In this document: in pieces, positions 59,229-64,000 of the stretch
Layout of the letters: each line of letters begins with the position of its first letter
How positions within the stretch are numbered: the stretch's first letter is position 1
NCBI GenBank assembly: GCA_031553395.1
Contig: JAVBLR010000020.1
Location: forward strand, 1-64,000
DNA: 64,000 bases
Direction of reading: 5' to 3'
Source: WRGA01 sp031553395
GTDB taxonomy: Bacteria; Bacteroidota; Bacteroidia; Bacteroidales; WRGA01
Notes under the pieces: generated by a model
Database searches by the model: none
Told to the model about the DNA's origin: nothing
Seen by the model: the letters and a program-made list of their open reading frames with translations, nothing else
Position numbers and translations under genes: made by a program

Positions 59229-61955
59229 TCAATACCAACTCATGCTATTGTAAGGAGAGCTACGTTGTTCGTATTTCAAATCCTGAAGCATAGACGAATT
59301 TACACGAATAGAAAAACTATAGCTTCGGTATGGGCCTACAGGAATAAAACTTGCCGACATTCCCCAGCAATGCAAATTCCTTGATATTGAGCATGAAGTA
59401 TATCCAAATTCTTTCGCATCAAAGTTGTAACTTGAATTAAAATTAAAACTCCAGTTTTTTGAAAAATTAACATTTCCGCCAAAACTTAAACTTTGCATCC
59501 ACCTTAGGTCGTATTCTTCTTTTGTGGCATTAAAAGTTCCTCTTGCCAAGCTGATATTGTAATTAATATTGAAACTCCAAGGTACATCCCATTTAGCATA
59601 TCCATCGGAATCCAACGCTTTATCTTGCTTTTTTTCTGCTTGTTGATCTTGTAGCATAGCTTGTTCGTCTTCGTCCGTTGGCGGATTGATATTTTCATCA
59701 ACTGTAGGTGTAGTCGATTCTTTTTTATCCTTTTTCTTTTTAAACGTGTTGTTATTTAACGAAATGGCCGGAATGGAAAAATTCATGGATGTTAATCGTC
59801 CGGGAATGTGGTTCTTTTCCCATTGGGTAGTATTTACCCGTATTGCATTGCCTCGCGAATCGGCAACATACGTATAAGGGTCTAAATTTGCCGATATGTT
59901 CAGGTTGTAGCTTTTCGTTATTTTTACAGCTAAACTTACCGAAATATTATTCCAGTTTAAGGAATCAGCAGCCAAATTATACCCTGAACTTATGGATAAT
60001 TTATCGAATATACTTATTTTTCGAACGCCTGTAGAGTCTCTATCCGATTTTACCTTCATTTCTAATGTATTATCAATGGAAAATGAAATATTCCCGGATT
60101 TTCCTCTTCCGGGAGCTCCATATAAATATCCATCATAATATGAATAATTTTTTGTTACGTTTTGATGGGTTAGCGAGTCAACGTAACTATAAGAATCCCA
60201 ATAACCAAATCTTGGATTTCCAAAATCCGGAGTCATACTAAAACTAATACTGGGCTTGAAGGTATGCCGAATCATTTCTACTTTATCGCCAAATAAAGCT
60301 TTAACCGGTTGATAGAACCCATAAAGAACGGTTCCGGCACTTACAGAAAAATTATAATTGTACACTCTATTAAAACCATAAATGGTATCTTTTACTGCTT
60401 TATAAGCGGTGGAATCCCAGCTTTGTTTGGTTTTTGAAAGATACCAACGTTCTTCATATCCGAAAGAAGGTGTAATGTTGATGTTATTGAATACATTGAA
60501 AGAAGCCTGAACTGGAATTGTGTGGCGCATCCCGTTTCTCCAGTCTTTTACCAAACTAGACTTTAACAGCTTATCTTCCTTTGTTGTGATGCTGTTTTCC
60601 ATTACTCCTTGATAAGAAAAAGATACTTTTTCATACCAGCGTTCATTTCCGATGGGATTTTTTCTTTTAAAAGGGTAAATAGTTGTTGTATTGAGGCTTA
60701 ATGAAGGTAATAGCAAATTGATAGTTGAGTCTGCCGAAACTTGATTTATACGTCCTGTGACATTCAGATTTAACTTATTGTCGAGCATATTGCGTATCCC
60801 ATAACTGACACTGGATGTTTTCGTATTTGTAGTGCGAGTTGCTGCATTATAAATGCTATTCAAACTGTTTTGATTATATCCTGAAGTTGAAAAATCAATA
60901 CTGGCAGTCAAGCTTCTATTTGGATTTAATTTTGCATCCTGTGAATGGCTCCATCTCAAGCTGAAGTTGGTCCTTTTCTGATAATCCCCGGCTGCTTTAT
61001 CTCCGGTTATTGTTACTAAATAATCTGAGCTAAAGGAACCTCTGTATTTGTATCTTTTTGCATAAGTGGATGCTCCACCAAGACCCCAGGAGCCTTTAGT
61101 GTAAATTTCTCCGGTCAATGCCAAATCCACATTGTCGCTAATGGCAAAATAATAACCTCCATCCCTCAAATAAAATCCTTGTTGCGAGTCTTCACCATAA
61201 GAGGGCATAATTACCCCGGAAGAGTATTTACTTGTAAAAGGGAAAAAACCAAATGGAAAAGCTATTGGTAAAGGCACATCTTCGAGTACAAGGTATACAG
61301 GCCCTGTTACTATATTTTTCTTAGGACGGACTTTCCCTTCCGTCATATTCAAATAAAAATGGGGATGGTCGTGTTCGTCGCAAGTTGTATACCTGCCATC
61401 TTTCATAAAAAATGACCCATCGGGCATTCTTTTGGTTTTTCCGGCAGTAACGTATCCTTCTCCTTGCTGAGTAATAATATTTGTGATGTAACCTTTGCCT
61501 GTATCGAAATTATAAAGGATACTTTCGGAATTATATTCATCTCCTTTATCCTTAAAGATTGGATATCCGATTTTAGAGCCGGTCGTATCAATTATTCCGG
61601 CGGCATAAACAACACTGCTATCCAAATTCATCCGAATGTAATAGGCATTCAGTTCGGTTTCGGTATAGTTTACTTTTGCATCGCCATATAAGTAGCCAAT
61701 GCCGGCTCCGGTAAAAATAATAGAGTCTTTGGATTGGTAATCCACAACCGCATCTAATGTTGTTTTTTTCTTTTTTGGAGCAATATCCATGCTGTCGGAT
61801 GCTATCGAGTCTACTGCAAGTGAATCAATGGAGGAGATATTGTTTGTTTTTAATGTATCTTTTTGCCCTTCATTTTGCGAAAAGGCGGACAGAGAAACAA
61901 ACAAACAATTTAATAAAAGAAGTAATATTATGTGCTTTTTTATAAAATGCAGCAT
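59229..61955 (-). CDS. lptD: LPS-assembly outer-membrane protein LptD, Bacteroidetes type
   Basis: The outer-membrane translocon that places LPS on the cell surface. It has 908 residues with an N-terminal signal (LLLLLNCLFVSLSAFS), a short OstA-like region (YLYGDAKVNYTETELNAYYI; GKGYITNIITQQGEGYVTAG) and a large barrel. The conserved LEDVPLPIAFPFGFFPF is typical of the Bacteroidetes form. A long Lys/Glu-rich insert lies around residues 760-800. The C-terminus ends in an aromatic residue (NSMSWY). Its -7 box is 96 nt upstream. Confidence 0.9.
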   Translation of the reverse strand: MLHFIKKHIILLLLLNCLFVSLSAFSQNEGQKDTLKTNNISSIDSLAVDSIASDSMDIAPKKKKTTLDAVVDYQSKDSIIFTGAGIGYLYGDAKVNYTETELNAYYIRMNLDSSVVYAAGIIDTTGSKIGYPIFKDKGDEYNSESILYNFDTGKGYITNIITQQGEGYVTAGKTKRMPDGSFFMKDGRYTTCDEHDHPHFYLNMTEGKVRPKKNIVTGPVYLVLEDVPLPIAFPFGFFPFTSKYSSGVIMPSYGEDSQQGFYLRDGGYYFAISDNVDLALTGEIYTKGSWGLGGASTYAKRYKYRGSFSSDYLVTITGDKAAGDYQKRTNFSLRWSHSQDAKLNPNRSLTASIDFSTSGYNQNSLNSIYNAATRTTNTKTSSVSYGIRNMLDNKLNLNVTGRINQVSADSTINLLLPSLSLNTTTIYPFKRKNPIGNERWYEKVSFSYQGVMENSITTKEDKLLKSSLVKDWRNGMRHTIPVQASFNVFNNINITPSFGYEERWYLSKTKQSWDSTAYKAVKDTIYGFNRVYNYNFSVSAGTVLYGFYQPVKALFGDKVEMIRHTFKPSISFSMTPDFGNPRFGYWDSYSYVDSLTHQNVTKNYSYYDGYLYGAPGRGKSGNISFSIDNTLEMKVKSDRDSTGVRKISIFDKLSISSGYNLAADSLNWNNISVSLAVKITKSYNLNISANLDPYTYVADSRGNAIRVNTTQWEKNHIPGRLTSMNFSIPAISLNNNTFKKKKDKKESTTPTVDENINPPTDEDEQAMLQDQQAEKKQDKALDSDGYAKWDVPWSFNINYNISLARGTFNATKEEYDLRWMQSLSFGGNVNFSKNWSFNFNSSYNFDAKEFGYTSCSISRNLHCWGMSASFIPVGPYRSYSFSIRVNSSMLQDLKYEQRSSPYNSMSWY

Positions 61956-62050
61956 TCGGTATTGTCAAAATAATATTCAGGCAAATATCGGATTATTAAT
62001 TCATTATATGAATGATAATTGCCTTTTTGTTATTTTTAATTTTGGAAGCA

Positions 62051-62058
62051 CAAAACTA
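62051..62058 (-). promoter_or_regulatory. -7 box for lptD
   Basis: TAGTTTTG on the minus strand, matching TANNTTTG, giving a leader of about 85-90 nt. Confidence 0.5.
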
Positions 62059-62124
62059 TAACATTTTTGGCAGTAAAAGTGAAAATATTACTCTTTTTTA
62101 GATTTTTATGGATAAATCTGTTTT

Positions 62125-62159
62125 GGAGTTACAAGTTACGGGTTACAAGTTACGTGATA
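62125..62159. repeat. Five-heptamer run upstream of lptD
   Basis: Words with a strict 7-nt step: GGAGTTA, CAAGTTA, CGGGTTA, CAAGTTA, CGTGATA. No mirror arm is visible nearby. Confidence 0.65.
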
Positions 62160-62415
62160 CATGGAAGGGTATCACAAATATTTAAGCACACACCGTGAAT
62201 TCTATGATTAATCCAAATTAATAATGACTTATTTTTTTGATTTTGAATTTGTACACAAATGTATGTTCCAAAAACAAATAGTCAAGGCCTCGACGGGAGA
62301 TATCTTCATCAATCCATTAGATAAATTTCATATAACTATCTTACTTTATACATATTTTATTAAAAACATGTTGTAAAACATGCTTTTTAATAAAAAATAT
62401 TTAAACTATTGTTTA

Positions 62416-62423
62416 TATATTTG
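62416..62423 (+). promoter_or_regulatory. -7 box for the type IX-secreted gene
   Basis: TATATTTG, 67 nt before the ATG at 62490. An imperfect hairpin (62359-62391, ATTAAAAACATG pairing with CATGCTTTTTAAT) lies just upstream. Confidence 0.55.
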
Positions 62424-62489
62424 CGAAAGTTGTTTTTATTTCCAGTGTATTGTATTGTGTATTTCCATTAACCTTCAACCATATCGCTT

Positions 62490-63617
62490 ATGAAAACAAT
62501 CCTTTCCATGGCTGCTATATTATTATTCAGCCTTCCTGCCTTTTCCCAGCATCGACTTACAGAAAAAAACAACCTGATGCGTCCGGGAGATGAAATCATC
62601 AAGCAACAAGTGGATTACAAAGACCCGGGACGTTCGGGCGAAAATGTATTGTGGGATTTCAGTAAGCTAAAAACAGTAAATCCCGAATACAAACTCCGCT
62701 ATGTCCTGCCTCGTGCGCGGCGCGACAGTACCTATATCGTAGGAATGGATACATTCAGGATAAAGAATATACGGAAAAACGAATTAGTAACAGGCCGTGA
62801 ACACCAAACAAATTACTACTATCATTTCAAGGACAGTTTATTGTGTATTCTTGGCTATGAAAACTCAACTACCCTGATGCACCATAACAGCCCGCTTCCG
62901 GTAATGCAATTCCCGATGAAGTATGAAACAAAGATAACAACGGATTACAGTTCCGAATGTCTTTACTCGCAATCGGTATTGATGTCTACACATGGAAAAA
63001 TACAAGTTGAAGCGGATGCTTTCGGGAAAATGATATTGCCTTCGAAAGATACGTTGAACAACGTTCTCCGCATTCACTCGGTACAAACGATATTTTCAGA
63101 CAGCATCCCTTCGATGGACAGTATCCGTATCGATACGCGTATCGAAACCTACAAATGGTACTCCAAAGGCTACCGGTATCCGGTATTTGAAACCATCCGC
63201 ACGGTTCACCGGCTGGACTCAATAAAGGATGTATTTACTACCGCTTTCTTTTATCCGCCACAGGAGCATTATTATCTGGAAGATGACCCTGAAAATTTGG
63301 TGGAATTGGAAGAAGACAATCAAAAAAATAATCCCGACTCACCGGATTACAATCCTTGGGAAGGGTTGACATACAACTTATATCCAAGCCCTGTTCGAAC
63401 TACATTAAATATCGAGATGGACCTTCCCAAACCTGCTGTTGTTAAAGTGCAGTTGACAAACCGCCAGGGGTTGATTATGGTAACGGAAGAATGGGGCCGG
63501 CAATCATCGGGAATATTGGATAAGCAGTTATATGTAGGACTGCTTCCTACGGGAGAATATGTATTGAATATCTGGTTGGACGAATACAGGGTAAGTGAAA
63601 AAATACTGAAAAGGTAG
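62490..63617 (+). CDS. Type IX-secreted protein, function unknown
   Basis: A 375-residue exported protein. The signal peptide is MKTILSMAAILLFSLPAFSQ. The body (residues 25-285) has beta-rich segments such as DPGRSGENVLWDFSKL and NYYYHFKDSLLCILGYENS that I do not recognise. After an acidic linker the C-terminal 85 residues form a type A sorting domain: YNLYPSPVRTTLNIEM, GLIMVTEEWG, and GEYVLNIWLDEYRVSEKILK. Base composition is noticeably richer in G and C than in neighbouring genes. The following partial gene begins with the same first 14 bases, so both may belong to a family of exported proteins. Confidence 0.85.
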   Translation: MKTILSMAAILLFSLPAFSQHRLTEKNNLMRPGDEIIKQQVDYKDPGRSGENVLWDFSKLKTVNPEYKLRYVLPRARRDSTYIVGMDTFRIKNIRKNELVTGREHQTNYYYHFKDSLLCILGYENSTTLMHHNSPLPVMQFPMKYETKITTDYSSECLYSQSVLMSTHGKIQVEADAFGKMILPSKDTLNNVLRIHSVQTIFSDSIPSMDSIRIDTRIETYKWYSKGYRYPVFETIRTVHRLDSIKDVFTTAFFYPPQEHYYLEDDPENLVELEEDNQKNNPDSPDYNPWEGLTYNLYPSPVRTTLNIEMDLPKPAVVKVQLTNRQGLIMVTEEWGRQSSGILDKQLYVGLLPTGEYVLNIWLDEYRVSEKILKR

Positions 63618-63739
63618 ATTGATGTTTAAAAGGATAGTTTGAATATATATTTTAAACAAAATACAATAATCTAACACTTTTATTAAAACAGGTAATGAGC
63701 CGAAAAATTATGAATATCACTATAAAGAATTATTATACT

Positions 63740-64000
63740 ATGAAAACAATCCTAACAATTATAGTTGCTTTTTGTCTACTAGGCCCTGTTGTTGCTCAAG
63801 ATGAGGGTCCTAGTACTAATTTCGGAAAATTGGAATACGGAAAAGAGTATACCAAAACTATGGATACCCGTGTAGAATGGTCTTGTCATATGTATAGAGG
63901 ATATACTCTTATAAACTGTTCCCGTTGTTATTTTGAACTGGATCAAATTTCGGATGTATTGATTAGTAGTTGCCACTCCGAATTTAGTAATGGGAATGGT
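63740..64000 (+). CDS. 5' part of a secreted protein (partial)
   Basis: The frame from ATG 63740 stays open for 87 codons to the window end. It starts with a signal peptide (MKTILTIIVAFCLLGPVVAQ) and continues with GKLEYGKEYTKTMDTRVEW. Four cysteines follow (SCHMY, NCSRCYFEL, SSCHSE). I do not recognise the domain. Position after a type IX-secreted gene and the Cys-rich start suggest another exported protein. An earlier in-frame ATG may exist at 63709-63711, but the signal peptide favours 63740. Confidence 0.7.
   Translation, partial: MKTILTIIVAFCLLGPVVAQDEGPSTNFGKLEYGKEYTKTMDTRVEWSCHMYRGYTLINCSRCYFELDQISDVLISSCHSEFSNGNG

Larger units (their letters stand above)
61956..62489. other. 534-nt gap between lptD and a secreted-protein gene
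   Basis: It holds, left to right, the lptD promoter, a heptamer run, a short decayed-looking frame on the minus strand (about 62216-62308), an imperfect hairpin at 62359-62391 and the promoter of the next gene. I see no intact gene. Confidence 0.6.

Overview
The window is chromosomal DNA of a low-GC Bacteroidales bacterium. It most resembles the Paludibacteraceae/Dysgonomonadaceae part of the order, but the family cannot be fixed from sequence alone. Three things point there. Promoters have the Bacteroidetes form (TANNTTTG at -7, sometimes TTTG about 19 nt upstream) instead of sigma70 boxes, and Shine-Dalgarno sites are scarce. Secreted proteins carry type IX secretion tails. Several genes are phylum markers: gldH next to a ricT homologue, the MoxR/DUF58/BatA aerotolerance genes, a Bacteroidetes-type LptD, and an HU-TM-LysM protein behind rimO.

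Layout. 0-5 kb: the tail of a type IX-secreted protein, a GTP-type PEP carboxykinase with a long leader, a lipoprotein tyrosine phosphatase, a PfkB sugar kinase and the wreck of a kdsD-like SIS gene. 5-12 kb: an M16 protease, a PcrA/UvrD helicase, a thioesterase, a TonB-dependent receptor and uracil-DNA glycosylase. 12-18 kb (mostly minus strand): a membrane-anchored OmpA-domain protein, pheS, proB, an Lrp regulator and an FKBP lipoprotein. 18-35 kb (plus strand): the core information-processing block, namely sirtuin, rpsU-xer-raiA, then tRNA-Thr, Tyr, Gly, Thr and tuf, tRNA-Trp, secE-nusG, rplKAJL and rpoBC, followed by hemW. 35-40 kb (minus): gldH, ricT, pepD, a PglC-like sugar transferase and a FemAB-like protein. 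40-49 kb (plus): an abundant OmpA-type porin, rimO, the HU-TM-LysM protein and a short bat operon. 49-56 kb (mostly minus): DUF1877, a PglE-like aminotransferase, hisA, hisH, a pair of SMR exporters behind a probable guanidine-II riboswitch, a frameshifted TlpA-like gene, purU and an M24 peptidase. 56-64 kb: a DUF4197 lipoprotein, rlpA, alkaline phosphatase, lptD and two secreted proteins.

Three results stand out. (1) The SMR exporter pair is preceded by two short hairpins, each capped by the loop ACGA, which is the signature of the guanidine-II (mini-ykkC) riboswitch. (2) At least a dozen gaps between genes are built from degenerate words repeated with a strict 7-nt period; the words differ from site to site and are often mirrored to form long hairpins. 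I know of no named family for these. (3) An 802-residue protein joins two HU-like DNA-binding domains to one membrane helix and a periplasmic LysM domain, as a chromosome-to-cell-wall tether might.

Smaller oddities are an Asp in place of the thymine-excluding Tyr of uracil-DNA glycosylase, two genes broken at A8 tracts, and a perfect 16-bp palindrome over a promoter. Most product calls are secure from sequence motifs. Functions of regulatory and repeat elements are inferred.
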